DNA of 35,967 nt from an uncultured Acidimicrobiales bacterium (GTDB taxonomy: Bacteria; Actinomycetota; Acidimicrobiia; Acidimicrobiales; SZUA-35), in assembly GCA_937922045.1 (NCBI GenBank), contig CAKZXA010000052.1, forward strand, positions 1-35,967. The letters are read 5' to 3'. Position 1 is the first letter of the stretch, and every line of letters begins with the position of its first letter. Below, in pieces: positions 23,178-32,372 of this stretch. Position numbers and translations under genes: made by a program. The notes under the pieces are model-generated. The model was given only the letters and a program-made list of their open reading frames with translations, was not told the DNA's origin and did no database searches.

Positions 23178-24176
23178 ATGCCTTCGGGGATATCGGAATC
23201 TCGTCCGGACATGGAGTTGAAATCAACGCAGCGCCAGGCGAGCCATCGGCTCTGTGTCGTCGGCGATTATGCGTGGGATGTGCTCATCCAGGCCAACAGC
23301 AGTCTGCTGCAAGGCGGCGACTCCTTTGGCGAGGTCGCTCTGGCTCCTGGCGGGAGCGCGGCCAACGTTGCCGTGTGGGCGAGGCGCTGTGGATTCGCCG
23401 TCGACTTCGTTGGCAAGATAGGACGCGATCGCTTCGGACAACTCGCCGTTGAGGATCTCGACCGAGAAGGTGTAACCGCTCATCTGGTCGCCAGCGATGC
23501 TCACCTCACCGGAAGTGTCGCCGTCTTTGTGGATCCGAGTGGAGAACGCTCGATGGTCTCCGGGCGAGGGGCCGACTTCTTTCTGCTCGCCTCCGAGTTG
23601 CCCGACTCGGTAGTGTCGGCAGCCGATCATGTTCACGTCAATGGGTGGAGCGTGTTCACCGACCCGCCCCGGGCCGCTGCCCTGCGGTGCGCCGAGCTGG
23701 CTCATCGGTCGGGGGCGACGGTTTCGTTTGACCCCTCATCGTTTCAGCTGATCGCCGAGTCCGGGGTAGACCTCTTCTTGGGGTGGGCCCAGGCTTTGCA
23801 ACCGAACCTGGTCCTCCCCAACTTCGAGGAAGGCAAGGTGCTGACCGGGCTCACAGAGCCTGCACCGATCGCTCGGCGGCTAGCAGAGTTGTTTGTCGGT
23901 GCAACGGTTGTACTCAAGCTCGACGCCGACGGAGCGCTCGTCTTTCACGACGGCGAGTTGACGAAGATCGATCCTGCGACCGACAAGTTGGTCGACGCGA
24001 CCGGCGCTGGCGACTCCTTCGCTGGCGCCTACTTGGCCCATTGGCTACGAGCCCGCCCTCACCCGGGCGATCACGTGGCAGCGGCTCGCTTTGCGACACC
24101 GGTTGCGGCCTGGGTCGTTGAGCATCTGGGAGCACGGCCTCGCCCGGATGCGACGCTAGCGGCCTACCTCGAATAG
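23178..24176 (+). CDS. PfkB-family sugar kinase
   Basis: A ribokinase-family carbohydrate kinase of 332 aa. The N-terminal PfkB signature is seen as PGGSAANVAVWARRCGF, with a preceding 'VVGDYAWDVLIQ'. The anion-hole/catalytic motif is DATGAGDSFAGAY with the catalytic base at D279. The lid and substrate pocket follow the family pattern, but the substrate (ribose, fructose, 2-keto-3-deoxygluconate, nucleoside) cannot be decided. ATG at 23178 is chosen because of the -10 box 6 nt upstream. An ATG about 12 codons later also precedes the fold. Confidence 0.9.
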   Translation: MPSGISESRPDMELKSTQRQASHRLCVVGDYAWDVLIQANSSLLQGGDSFGEVALAPGGSAANVAVWARRCGFAVDFVGKIGRDRFGQLAVEDLDREGVTAHLVASDAHLTGSVAVFVDPSGERSMVSGRGADFFLLASELPDSVVSAADHVHVNGWSVFTDPPRAAALRCAELAHRSGATVSFDPSSFQLIAESGVDLFLGWAQALQPNLVLPNFEEGKVLTGLTEPAPIARRLAELFVGATVVLKLDADGALVFHDGELTKIDPATDKLVDATGAGDSFAGAYLAHWLRARPHPGDHVAAARFATPVAAWVVEHLGARPRPDATLAAYLE

Positions 24177-24202
24177 AGAGACGAAGGCGAGAGCCGGTAA
24201 TT

Positions 24203-24232
24203 TTGACACGCTGATATTACCTGTCGTAGGCT
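24203..24232 (+). promoter_or_regulatory. Promoter of the carboxylase-AtuA-TetR operon
   Basis: TTGACA (24203-24208) is a perfect -35 box, followed after 18 bp by TAGGCT (24227-24232). The -10 box is 8 nt before ATG 24241, so the transcript is probably leaderless. A weak inverted repeat, GACA...TGTC (24205-24225), spans the spacer and could be a TetR operator. Confidence 0.65.
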
Positions 24233-24240
24233 CACCGGTC

Positions 24241-25944
24241 ATGAATCACGCACCGGGATCGACGTTGCTGGCCCCGCCCCTTCCTTCTTCGCTCGACGTC
24301 GCATCGGAACGGTTTGAGAAGAATCGTTCCGACATGATGGAACTGCTCAAAGCCCACGACGATTTGCTAGAAGTGGCGCTTGGCGGAGGTGGCCCCGAGG
24401 CCACAGAACGTCATCGCAAACGCGGCAAGTTGCCGATTCGTGAACGCATCGCAGCCGTGCTCGATCCCGACACACCGTTCCTCGAAATATCGCCGTTGGC
24501 CGGTTATGGCTCCCAGTACGCCCTCGGTGGCGGCATGGTGTGTGGTATCGGCATTATCGCTGGAACCGAATGCGTCATCATGGGTAACGACCCAACGGTG
24601 ATGGCTGGGGCCCTCACCCCCTACTCGTCGAAGAAGTGGATGCGCGCCCTGCAGATCGCGCGCGACAATCGGATCCCGTACATCAGCTTCGTCGAGTCGG
24701 CAGGCGGCGATCTGCGGGTTGGCAAGAAGCCAAAGAACGAACAAGCGGGCGGCGATGACGAGCCAGACGTGGCAGAAAGTGCGGTCGGTAGCGCCGTCGT
24801 ACCCGAGCACTTTGCTGAGACCGGCCGGTTCTTCTACGAGATGATCGAGCTGTCGAAGCTGCGCATCCCCACCGTGTGCATCGTGTTTGGCTCGTCCACT
24901 GCTGGTGGGGCCTATCAACCGGGCCTCTCCGACTACAACATCTTTATTAGGGAGCAGTCCTACGCCTTCCTCGCCGGTCCGCCCTTGGTGAAGATGGCCA
25001 CCGGAGAAATCGCAGACTCGGAGACCATCGGAGGCGCGGTCAAACACGCTGAGGTCTCCGGCCAGGCCGAATATTTGGCAGACGACGAGTTGGATGCCCT
25101 TCGAATCTGTCGAGAGGTTGTCTCCCACCTCAACTGGCGCAAACCGGATCACGCACCGTCTCTGCAATCGGAACCGCCCGTCTACGACGCTGATGAACTG
25201 CTCGGCATTGTCAGCCGCGATCTGCGCACACCGGTCGACGTGCGAGACGTGATCGCCCGAGTCGTCGATGGCTCCCGGTTCGAAGAGTTCAAGCCCCGCT
25301 ACGGCTCGACCATGATCTGTGGTTGGGCCTCCATCCACGGCTACCCGATTGGTGTGCTCGGAAACAATGGTGTGATCTACCCCGACTCGGCCCAGAAGGC
25401 CGCCCACTTCATTCAGCTCTGCAACCAGGTCGACATTCCACTTCTGTTCCTTCAGAACATCACCGGCTACATGGTGGGCACCGATTACGAAGCCGACGGC
25501 ATCATCAAGAAGGGCTCTCAGATGATCAATGCCGTCACCAACTCGACGGTGCCCCACCTGACGGTGATCATTGGTTCCTCGTATGGAGCTGGCACTTACG
25601 GCATGTCGGGGCGAGCCTTTGGGAATCGCTTCACCTTCCTGTGGCCGACGGCCAAGGTGGCGGTGATGGGACCAAAGCAGATAGCGGGCGTGATGTCCGA
25701 GGTCCGTCGAGGTCAGGCGAAACGAAGAGGCATACCCTTCGACGAAGAGGCCGACGCCGAGATGGTAGCGGCCGCCGAGGCGGCCCAGGAGGAAGGGTCG
25801 CTTGCCCTCCGAGCCACCGGCGCGATCAGCGATGATGGCATCGTCGACCCACGCGACACTCGAACCGTGCTCGGCATGTGTTTGAGCGTCGTTCGCAACC
25901 GATCTATCGAGGGTGCCGAGTCCTACGGGGTGTTCCGACTGTGA
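24241..25944 (+). CDS. Acyl-CoA carboxylase, beta (carboxyltransferase) subunit
   Basis: The carboxyltransferase subunit of a biotin-dependent acyl-CoA carboxylase, 567 aa. It starts with the family's KNRSDMMELLKAHDDLLE and KRGKLPIRERIAAVLDP blocks. Crotonase-fold oxyanion regions are seen at VESAGGDLRV and FGSSTAGGAYQPGLSDY (N-half) and at NITGYMVGTDYEADGIIKKG and GSSYGAGTYGMSGRAF (C-half). The sequence is closer to methylcrotonyl-/geranyl-CoA carboxylase beta subunits (AtuC/LiuB type) than to AccD, as judged by these blocks and the AtuA neighbour. Its stop overlaps the alpha subunit's start as GTGA. It should form a complex with that alpha subunit in the cytoplasm. The acyl-CoA substrate is not settled by sequence. 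Confidence 0.93.
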   Translation: MNHAPGSTLLAPPLPSSLDVASERFEKNRSDMMELLKAHDDLLEVALGGGGPEATERHRKRGKLPIRERIAAVLDPDTPFLEISPLAGYGSQYALGGGMVCGIGIIAGTECVIMGNDPTVMAGALTPYSSKKWMRALQIARDNRIPYISFVESAGGDLRVGKKPKNEQAGGDDEPDVAESAVGSAVVPEHFAETGRFFYEMIELSKLRIPTVCIVFGSSTAGGAYQPGLSDYNIFIREQSYAFLAGPPLVKMATGEIADSETIGGAVKHAEVSGQAEYLADDELDALRICREVVSHLNWRKPDHAPSLQSEPPVYDADELLGIVSRDLRTPVDVRDVIARVVDGSRFEEFKPRYGSTMICGWASIHGYPIGVLGNNGVIYPDSAQKAAHFIQLCNQVDIPLLFLQNITGYMVGTDYEADGIIKKGSQMINAVTNSTVPHLTVIIGSSYGAGTYGMSGRAFGNRFTFLWPTAKVAVMGPKQIAGVMSEVRRGQAKRRGIPFDEEADAEMVAAAEAAQEEGSLALRATGAISDDGIVDPRDTRTVLGMCLSVVRNRSIEGAESYGVFRL

Positions 25945-27884
25945 CCTCAATCGACACACTCCTCGTCGCCAATCGCGGTGAGATCGCTAGAAGGATCTTC
26001 CGCACGGCCCGTTCGATGGGTATCCGCTGTGTTGCGGTCTTCGCCGCAGCCGATGCCAGCGCTCCATTCGTAGCCGAAGCTGACGAGGCCATCCGGCTGC
26101 CCGGCGGTTACCTCGACCAGGACGCCATTATCGAGGCGGCGCGGCGAACCGGAGCCGGTGCTGTGCATCCTGGCTACGGATTCTTATCGGAGAATGCCGA
26201 CTTTGCCCGAGCCGTAGGCCAGGCCGGCATGATCTGGGTCGGTCCTGAGCCCGAGGCGATTGGCGCCATGGGCGACAAGATCGCGGCCAAGCGATCAGCC
26301 GTTGCAGCTGGGGTTCCCGTCTTGCCGTCGTCGGAGGACGTTTCACAGGCCGGCGGCATTGGCTACCCCCTGCTGGTAAAGGCATCTGCTGGCGGTGGGG
26401 GCAAGGGCATGCGCGTGGTCGACTCGGCGGCTAGCCTGGCTGAGGCCGTCGCCTCCGCCCAGCGCGAGGCGCTCGGCGGGTTCGGTGATGAGACCGTCTT
26501 CCTCGAACGGTATGTGGCCAGGGCTCGCCACGTCGAGATCCAGATCTTGGGTGACGCCCACGGGCAGATCGTCCACCTCGGTGAGCGTGAATGCTCGATC
26601 CAGCGTCGCCACCAGAAGATCATCGAGGAATCGCCATCGCCCATTGTCGACGACGCGATGCGAGAGGCGATGGGGTCGGCGGCGGTCGCCCTGGCTAAGG
26701 CCATGAACTATCGCTCGGCCGGCACGGTTGAGTTCCTCGTCGATGACGACTCTCGCGAGTTCTTCTTTCTTGAAGTGAACACCCGGCTCCAGGTCGAGCA
26801 TCCGGTAACCGAGCTCGTGACGGGCATCGACCTGGTGCGTGAACAGTTGCGCATCGCCGCGGGCGAAGCCCTGGGTTACGGCCAGGACGACATTGTTTTT
26901 TCCGGACACGCCATCGAGGCGAGGCTCTACGCCGAGGACCCGGCCGCTGGCTTCCTTCCAGCCACCGGCACCCTCACCGCATTCGCTCCCCGCGCCGAGC
27001 CCGAGGTTCGTTGGGACAGCGGCGTGGAAGCCGGTTCCACGATCGGTACCGACTTCGATCCGATGCTGGCCAAGGTGATCGCTCACGGTCCGACGCGGAG
27101 CGAGGCGGCATCTCGCCTCGCTCTAGCCCTGGAACGATGCCACCTTGGAGGCGTCACCACCAATCGGGACTTCCTCGCCGCAACGCTCAGACACGAAGCC
27201 TTCATTGCCGGTGACACGACCACCGACTTCATCGCACGGGTAGCGCCGGTCACGGCCGTCGGCAGCAGGTCGCTCCAAACGGCGGCGATCGCGGCTGCGA
27301 TGTGGACCCAGGGTGCCAATCGATCTGTCGATCGGCGTTGGGGCTTTGCCCCCTCCAACTGGCGCAACGCTGGCCTGCCGCCCACGCTTATCTCCTTCGA
27401 CGCGGGGTCTGAGGGACCGATCGATGTGGCTTACCGCTCTGCTCGCGATGGCGTTTTCACCCTCACCTCAGGTGAGACGGTGACGGTGGTCGACTGGCAA
27501 GACGGCGAGGTGACCATCGAGATCGATAGACGTCGTCATACAAGCCGGATCACTCGAACCGGGGCCGACCTCCACGTCCAGATCCCTGGGACCACGATCA
27601 CCCTGCAACAGCGCCCGCGTTTCCCGCTGCCCGGCATGGAACTCCCGACCGGCGGCTTGGTGGCGCCAATGCCGGGAGCCGTCATCGATGTGCGTTGCGC
27701 CCTCGGCGACCAGGTAGCGGCCGGGTCGATTCTGGTCGTTCTGGAAGCAATGAAGATGGAGCATCACATCACCGCCCCCTTCGATGGCACGGTAAGCAAA
27801 CTGTCGGTGAAGGTTGGAGACCATGTCGACAATGGGCAGCTCTTGCTGGCCATCGACGAGATTGATCAGGAGCAGGACACATGA
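25941..27884 (+). CDS. Acyl-CoA carboxylase, alpha (biotin carboxylase + BCCP) subunit
   Basis: A 647-aa subunit that carboxylates biotin using ATP and bicarbonate. The biotin-carboxylase domain begins IDTLLVANRGEIARRIFRTA. The glycine-rich ATP loop is KASAGGGGKGMRVV, followed by ERECSIQRRHQK and FFLEVNTRLQVEHPVTE. A BT-like linker follows. The C-terminal biotinyl domain has EAMKMEH with the biotinylated Lys at about residue 605. GTG at 25941 overlaps the beta gene's stop by 4 nt, and the stop overlaps the AtuA start as ATGA. Length and order match methylcrotonyl-, geranyl- and propionyl-CoA carboxylase alpha subunits. Confidence 0.95.
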   Translation: MTSIDTLLVANRGEIARRIFRTARSMGIRCVAVFAAADASAPFVAEADEAIRLPGGYLDQDAIIEAARRTGAGAVHPGYGFLSENADFARAVGQAGMIWVGPEPEAIGAMGDKIAAKRSAVAAGVPVLPSSEDVSQAGGIGYPLLVKASAGGGGKGMRVVDSAASLAEAVASAQREALGGFGDETVFLERYVARARHVEIQILGDAHGQIVHLGERECSIQRRHQKIIEESPSPIVDDAMREAMGSAAVALAKAMNYRSAGTVEFLVDDDSREFFFLEVNTRLQVEHPVTELVTGIDLVREQLRIAAGEALGYGQDDIVFSGHAIEARLYAEDPAAGFLPATGTLTAFAPRAEPEVRWDSGVEAGSTIGTDFDPMLAKVIAHGPTRSEAASRLALALERCHLGGVTTNRDFLAATLRHEAFIAGDTTTDFIARVAPVTAVGSRSLQTAAIAAAMWTQGANRSVDRRWGFAPSNWRNAGLPPTLISFDAGSEGPIDVAYRSARDGVFTLTSGETVTVVDWQDGEVTIEIDRRRHTSRITRTGADLHVQIPGTTITLQQRPRFPLPGMELPTGGLVAPMPGAVIDVRCALGDQVAAGSILVVLEAMKMEHHITAPFDGTVSKLSVKVGDHVDNGQLLLAIDEIDQEQDT

Positions 27885-29647
27885 GCGAACGAGACCCCAT
27901 CAGGATCGCCAACTGCTCAGGTTTCTACGGCGACCAGATCGATGCGGCCAAGCGAATGGTCGAAGGTGGACCCATCGATGCGTTGACCGGCGACTGGCTG
28001 GCCGAGCTCACCATGCTGATCCTGGCCCGAACCCAGGCCAAGCGGCCCGGCGGTGGCTATGCCCGCACCTTCGTCACCCAGATGGAGCAGGTGATGGGAC
28101 AATGCCTGGACCGCGGCATCAAGGTGGTTTCGAATGCAGGTGGCCTCGATCCCGACCACTGTGCCGAGGCCGTGGCTGAGGTCGCCGACAAGCTTGGTTT
28201 GAATCCCACGATCGCCTACGTCAACGGCGACAACCTTCTGCCACGACTCGACCGGCTCCGCGAGGAGGGAATCGAGATCATCAACGTTGAGACCGGCCAA
28301 CCGGTGACCGAGACTGACTACATCTCGGCCAACGCCTACCTAGGCTGTTGGGGGATCGTCGAGGCTCTCAACGGAGGCGCCGACATTGTGGTGACCGGTC
28401 GCACAACCGATGCGGCCGTCGTTTGCGGTCCCGCCGCCTGGCATCACGGCTGGGCTCGCGACGACTGGGATGCCTTGGCTGGCGCCGTGGTGGCTGGCCA
28501 CGTCATCGAGTGTGGCACGCAGGCAACCGGCGGCAACTACTCCTTCTTCACCGAGGTGTCTGGCATGGACTACGCCGGGTTTCCTATCGCTGAGGTAGCG
28601 GCCGACGGATCGAGCGTGATCACCAAGCACCCCGGAACCGGTGGCGAGGTCACGGTCGGTACCGTCACCTCCCAACTGCTGTACGAGATCGGTGGCCACG
28701 GCTACCTCGGGCCGGATGTGACCGCTCGATTCGACACCATCGAGCTTCACGACAATGGCCAGGACCGGGTCCTCGTGACAGGAACCCAGGGCGAACCACC
28801 ACCGGAAACATTGAAGGTTTCGATGAACCGTTGGGGCGGCTATCGGAGCGATATCAACGTTGCCCTGACCGGTCTGGACATCGAGGCCAAGGCCGAACTT
28901 CTGGAACAAATCCTTTGGCGATCAACCCCGCACGACCCTGACGATTTCGAGTCTGTGACGGTTGCGACGGTACGAACCGACGACGAAGATCCAGCGACAA
29001 ACGAACAGGCCGTGGCCACCTGGCGGGTAACGATCAAGGATCCAGACGAAGCCAAAGCCAGATCGGTCTCGTCGGCACCAAACGCCATGGCCTTGGCCTC
29101 GATCCCCGGCTTCTTTGGCCTGGGTGGAACCGGATTCGCCCGCCCCTTTGGTGTGCACACCTCGGGGCTGATACCAGCGGGCCTTGTACCCCAGCACGTG
29201 GTGATCCTCGATGGTCAACGCACCGTCGTGGAGTCGACGGCGCCAACACCGGAGACCCCGGTCGTCGTCGACCCGTCCTTTGATCAGCTGCCGGCCGTGC
29301 CCGGCGGGCCGTTCCGTCGCTGTCCTCTCGGCCTCATCGCCGGCAGCCGATCTGGTGACAAGGGGGGCGACGCCAACCTCGGTCTCTTTACCCGCAGTGC
29401 CGACGCCTACGCATGGCTCGACGCTGCCTTGACCACCGAGCGACTCCGCGAGCTTCTGCCCGAGGCGGCGGAGCTCGAAATCGAGCGCTTCGCCCTACCG
29501 AACATCTGGTCGATCAACTTCCTCATCCACGGCATCCTTCAGGAGGGCGTGGCTTCATCGACTCGCCAAGACGGCCAGGCCAAGAGCCTGGGGGAGTGGG
29601 TGCGAGCGCGTCATCTCGACATTCCGGTCTCCCTGCTCGATACCTGA
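27881..29647 (+). CDS. AtuA family protein (DUF1446 plus C-terminal ferredoxin-fold domain)
   Basis: A 588-aa protein of the acyclic-terpene-utilisation AtuA family. The DUF1446 domain begins IRIANCSGFYGDQIDAAKRM, with further conserved blocks KVVSNAGGLDPDHCAEAV, VVTGRTTDAAVVCGPAAWHH and NYSFFTEV (to about residue 450). The AtuA-like C-terminal domain shows GSRSGDKGGDANLGLFTRS and ALPNIWSINFLIHGIL. In Pseudomonas, atuA sits beside geranyl-CoA carboxylase genes and is needed for citronellol use, but its reaction is unproven. Here it is translationally coupled (ATGA) to the carboxylase alpha subunit, which strongly argues that it works on the carboxylase substrate or product. Confidence 0.92.
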   Translation: MSERDPIRIANCSGFYGDQIDAAKRMVEGGPIDALTGDWLAELTMLILARTQAKRPGGGYARTFVTQMEQVMGQCLDRGIKVVSNAGGLDPDHCAEAVAEVADKLGLNPTIAYVNGDNLLPRLDRLREEGIEIINVETGQPVTETDYISANAYLGCWGIVEALNGGADIVVTGRTTDAAVVCGPAAWHHGWARDDWDALAGAVVAGHVIECGTQATGGNYSFFTEVSGMDYAGFPIAEVAADGSSVITKHPGTGGEVTVGTVTSQLLYEIGGHGYLGPDVTARFDTIELHDNGQDRVLVTGTQGEPPPETLKVSMNRWGGYRSDINVALTGLDIEAKAELLEQILWRSTPHDPDDFESVTVATVRTDDEDPATNEQAVATWRVTIKDPDEAKARSVSSAPNAMALASIPGFFGLGGTGFARPFGVHTSGLIPAGLVPQHVVILDGQRTVVESTAPTPETPVVVDPSFDQLPAVPGGPFRRCPLGLIAGSRSGDKGGDANLGLFTRSADAYAWLDAALTTERLRELLPEAAELEIERFALPNIWSINFLIHGILQEGVASSTRQDGQAKSLGEWVRARHLDIPVSLLDT

Positions 29648-29656
29648 TTGGTCCTC

Positions 29657-30316
29657 ATGCGTGACGAACTGCGATCCGTACCTGCGCCCCCTCCGATCCT
29701 TTCGCGCTCCGACGAGGAGGCGCTGACCAGACGCCAGCGCGAACTCCTCGACGAGTTGGGGGCCATCTTCGACAAGGGCTTCGTCGATGTAACGATGGCT
29801 GAGCTCGCCGCTCGTTTGAACTGTTCGTTGAGAACCCTCTACGGTCTGGCTCCCAGTCGCAATGAATTGGTCCTGATCGTCTCTGACCGAAATCTCCGCA
29901 AGGTCGGCCGTGCCGCCCACGCCGCCATCGACGATGGCACGACCGCTCTTGAGGCGGTTCGGGCCTATCTGCGGGCGGCCAACGTGGCGGTCTCCGACAT
30001 CACCCAACAGTTTGCTGATGACATGGCGGGCCTACCCGAGGGTCGCGCCCTCAACGAGGCCCACTCCGAATACCTTGTGGCGGTCACTCGGCGGCTCCTC
30101 GATCTCGCCGTCGAGCGCGGCGAAATCCGCCCGGAGATCCGTGGTGTCGACACAACCGCGGTCGCCCGCATGATCGCTGGGCTCGGACGAGACTTCGCTC
30201 AGGCCCACGTGTTGACAACGCTGGCGTCGAGCCCGAAGGATGCAGCCGATGCCATGGTCGATGTTGTCCTCACAGGGCTGGCAGCGACCCACGGGACGGA
30301 CGGCCCCGAGAGTTAG
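29657..30316 (+). CDS. TetR-family transcriptional regulator
   Basis: A 219-aa repressor-like protein. The N-terminal HTH is FDKGFVDVTMAELAARLNCS then LRTLYGLAPSRNELVLIV (about 40-80), followed by a variable all-helical ligand domain. The first 30 residues (PAPPPILSRSDEEALTRRQR) precede the usual domain start. ATG at 29657 begins 10 nt after the AtuA stop; an alternative TTG at 29648 lies directly at that stop. As the last gene of the carboxylase operon it probably regulates that operon, with an acyl-CoA as a likely ligand (inference). Its stop overlaps the stop of the convergent hypothetical gene. Confidence 0.9.
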   Translation: MRDELRSVPAPPPILSRSDEEALTRRQRELLDELGAIFDKGFVDVTMAELAARLNCSLRTLYGLAPSRNELVLIVSDRNLRKVGRAAHAAIDDGTTALEAVRAYLRAANVAVSDITQQFADDMAGLPEGRALNEAHSEYLVAVTRRLLDLAVERGEIRPEIRGVDTTAVARMIAGLGRDFAQAHVLTTLASSPKDAADAMVDVVLTGLAATHGTDGPES

Positions 30317-31320
30317 TGCAGCATTGCTGCTGTCTCGGCCCAGAAGCGAGTCGCTACCGCCGCCGGATCTTCATCCACCGGGAAGTGGCTGAGTGGCAGA
30401 ACCCGTCCGACGAAGGCGGTGGCATTCCACGTTGGTTGGGAGAAATCGATGGTGAGCCGATCCGGCCACCAGAGGCTGACGTAGAGATAGGGCTCGCTTA
30501 ACCCGTCGTCGCCTGGTGAGGCGCCGTAGGATCCTCGTGTAGCCTCGTCGCCGGCTTCGAGAGCGGCGTCGAAATGGCCGGGCCAGAGCTGGGGCCGGCT
30601 GGGATCGATTGTCGCAAGGCGAGATCGAAAGGCTTCAAGCCCAGCGAAGGCCATGCCATGCCAGCAACTCAGAAAGCGGGCTGTGTCCGGATCGATGGTG
30701 AGGGGCTCATCGGTATTTCCAACGGGTGGCGAATCGTGCTCGGCCGCTGTCGATGGATCGATCTCGGCGTCGAGATGGCGGGCCGCATCGGCCAGCGTGG
30801 TCACCGGGACCGAGCTGACGGCGTCGCCTCGCTGATCGACGAGCAGCACATGGCCTCGGCTGGCAACAACCCGGACCTGTCGGGGCTGGCCCGCATGGTC
30901 GAAAAAGGGTGTGCCGAAGCCGTCGAGTGTCCAGCGCAAGCCGAATTTGGTGTTTGCCCGATGACGGAGAGGAGCCACGACGTAGACAGCCAACCGATGC
31001 AGGGCAATCCTGGTCTGAACGAGATCGCTCGGGACCGTTGGCAACCGACGGGCGCTCGTCAACCAGCGGTCGGCCGCCCACTCCTGCAACACATTGTCGC
31101 TGGCGACCACATCATCCCAGCTGCGATCGCCTCCTTCGAGCCCGGAAGGGACGACGGCTCCCGGCTTTATCGCAACCGGATCATCGGCGAAATAGGGCTC
31201 GACCGTCACGGCCGGCGGCGAGGGTTCAAGCACGATTGCGGTTCCGTCTTTGAGGATTTGTTGGGCCTCGAGTTGAGGATTCCGCCAAGCGTCTGAGGTG
31301 GTGGTTTCATTGTCGCTCAT
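30313..31320 (-). CDS. Hypothetical protein
   Basis: A soluble 335-aa protein with no family I can name. It has no signal peptide or membrane segment. The N-terminal half includes RWLTSARRLPTVPSDLVQTR and RHRANTKFGLRWTLDGFGTP. The C-terminal half is Trp- and aromatic-rich (LSCWHGMAFAGLEAFRSRL, SLWWPDRLTIDFSQPTW, VLPLSHFPVDEDP). Codon use resembles its neighbours. The ATG at 31320 has no Shine-Dalgarno, but a TACCGT box lies 9 nt upstream on this strand, compatible with leaderless expression. It is convergent with the TetR gene and divergent from the DMT exporter. Confidence 0.75.
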   Translation of the reverse strand: MSDNETTTSDAWRNPQLEAQQILKDGTAIVLEPSPPAVTVEPYFADDPVAIKPGAVVPSGLEGGDRSWDDVVASDNVLQEWAADRWLTSARRLPTVPSDLVQTRIALHRLAVYVVAPLRHRANTKFGLRWTLDGFGTPFFDHAGQPRQVRVVASRGHVLLVDQRGDAVSSVPVTTLADAARHLDAEIDPSTAAEHDSPPVGNTDEPLTIDPDTARFLSCWHGMAFAGLEAFRSRLATIDPSRPQLWPGHFDAALEAGDEATRGSYGASPGDDGLSEPYLYVSLWWPDRLTIDFSQPTWNATAFVGRVLPLSHFPVDEDPAAVATRFWAETAAMLH

Positions 31321-31439
31321 GGGCTACGAACGGTACCGCGTGGCTCCGCTCTTTGGGGGCTATGAAGTGGTTTGACGTGGGCCGACTAACCGGTGATGCT
31401 GGAGCGGTGCATGGGCCGGAGCTAGATACCTCGTCGACG

Positions 31440-32327
31440 ATGAGTTCGCGGGTGGTGTTGGCCACGGTTGTGCTGGTCGCCGTGCTCATTGGCGGGAACT
31501 TCACGGCGCTGAAGTTTGCCCTCGATCACACGACCCCTTTCCTGCTCGCATCGCTGCGTACCGTCGTGGGTGGATCGGCGCTCCTGGCCTTCGCCTTGTT
31601 CCGTGGCGAGCGGCTGCCACGACGCCTCGACGACCTGGCGCGGATTTTCGTCGTGTCGTTGTCGATCACGTCGATTTCGAGCGCCTTGTTGGTCTACGGC
31701 GTTAATCGAGTGCCGGCGGGTGTTGCCTCCCTCATCGCCAGCACGATGCCGCTGTTCACCGCTGTGCTGTCGGTCATCCTGCTGAGCGCTGCAATCTCAA
31801 CCCGAGGCAGACTCGGGCTCCTGGTCGGCTTCTTCGGCACCCTGGTCTTGGTCTCCCCTTCGCTTCGGGGCGAAGCGGCTGCGATCGGTATCGCCTCCCT
31901 GGTGCTGTCGGCCATCGCCTGGGCCTTCGGCACCGTCTTTATGAAGTGGAAAGACTTCTCTCGGGTTAGCCCGATAATGCTGGTCGGCGTTCAGCTCATT
32001 ATGTCGGCCGTCGTTCTCGTGCCGTTTGCTCTGGCCGTGGAAGGCACGAGCGGCACGGATTGGTCGCTAGGCCTGTTTGTGCCGTTGCTGTACGCGGCGA
32101 TCCCAGCCAACGCCGTCACCTTCTCCTTGCTGGCGACGGTCGTTCGCCGGGCCACACCGACTCAGGCCGCAGCGTCGGCCTACCTCATCCCCGTGTTTGG
32201 TGTGTTGTTCGGGTGGCTGATCCGAGGTGAGCTTCTTGGTTTGAGCGAGCTTACTGGCGGCGTGCTGGTGGTCACCGGTGTCTATCTTGTCGTGACGGCC
32301 GGGGCCCGCCAGGCCCAGGCTGCCTAA
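31440..32327 (+). CDS. DMT-superfamily (EamA) transporter
   Basis: An inner-membrane protein of 295 aa with two EamA repeats and about ten membrane helices, such as VVLATVVLVAVLIGGNFTAL, LLVGFFGTLVLVSPSL, ASLVLSAIAWAFGTVFMKW and LTGGVLVVTGVYLVV. The family moves metabolites, mostly amino acids or nucleotide-type compounds, and is usually an exporter. ATG at 31440 sits at the start of the first helix. An upstream in-frame ATG near 31362 would add a 26-residue extension unlike the family. Substrate unknown. Confidence 0.88.
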   Translation: MSSRVVLATVVLVAVLIGGNFTALKFALDHTTPFLLASLRTVVGGSALLAFALFRGERLPRRLDDLARIFVVSLSITSISSALLVYGVNRVPAGVASLIASTMPLFTAVLSVILLSAAISTRGRLGLLVGFFGTLVLVSPSLRGEAAAIGIASLVLSAIAWAFGTVFMKWKDFSRVSPIMLVGVQLIMSAVVLVPFALAVEGTSGTDWSLGLFVPLLYAAIPANAVTFSLLATVVRRATPTQAAASAYLIPVFGVLFGWLIRGELLGLSELTGGVLVVTGVYLVVTAGARQAQAA

Positions 32328-32360
32328 TCGGTCGGTTGGTCGTTCGCAACGACCTTGGCC

Positions 32361-32366
32361 TACCGT
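32361..32366 (+). promoter_or_regulatory. Leaderless-type -10 box (TACCGT) of the LLM oxidoreductase gene
   Basis: TACCGT fits TAnnnT and lies 6 nt before ATG 32373; no Shine-Dalgarno is present. Confidence 0.45.
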
Positions 32367-32372
32367 GGCGCC

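Noticed and set aside
24367-25959. A 530-codon open frame antisense to the carboxylase beta gene
   Set aside because: It is a by-product of high-GC codon use on the opposite strand; it has no domain, and the sense gene is certain.
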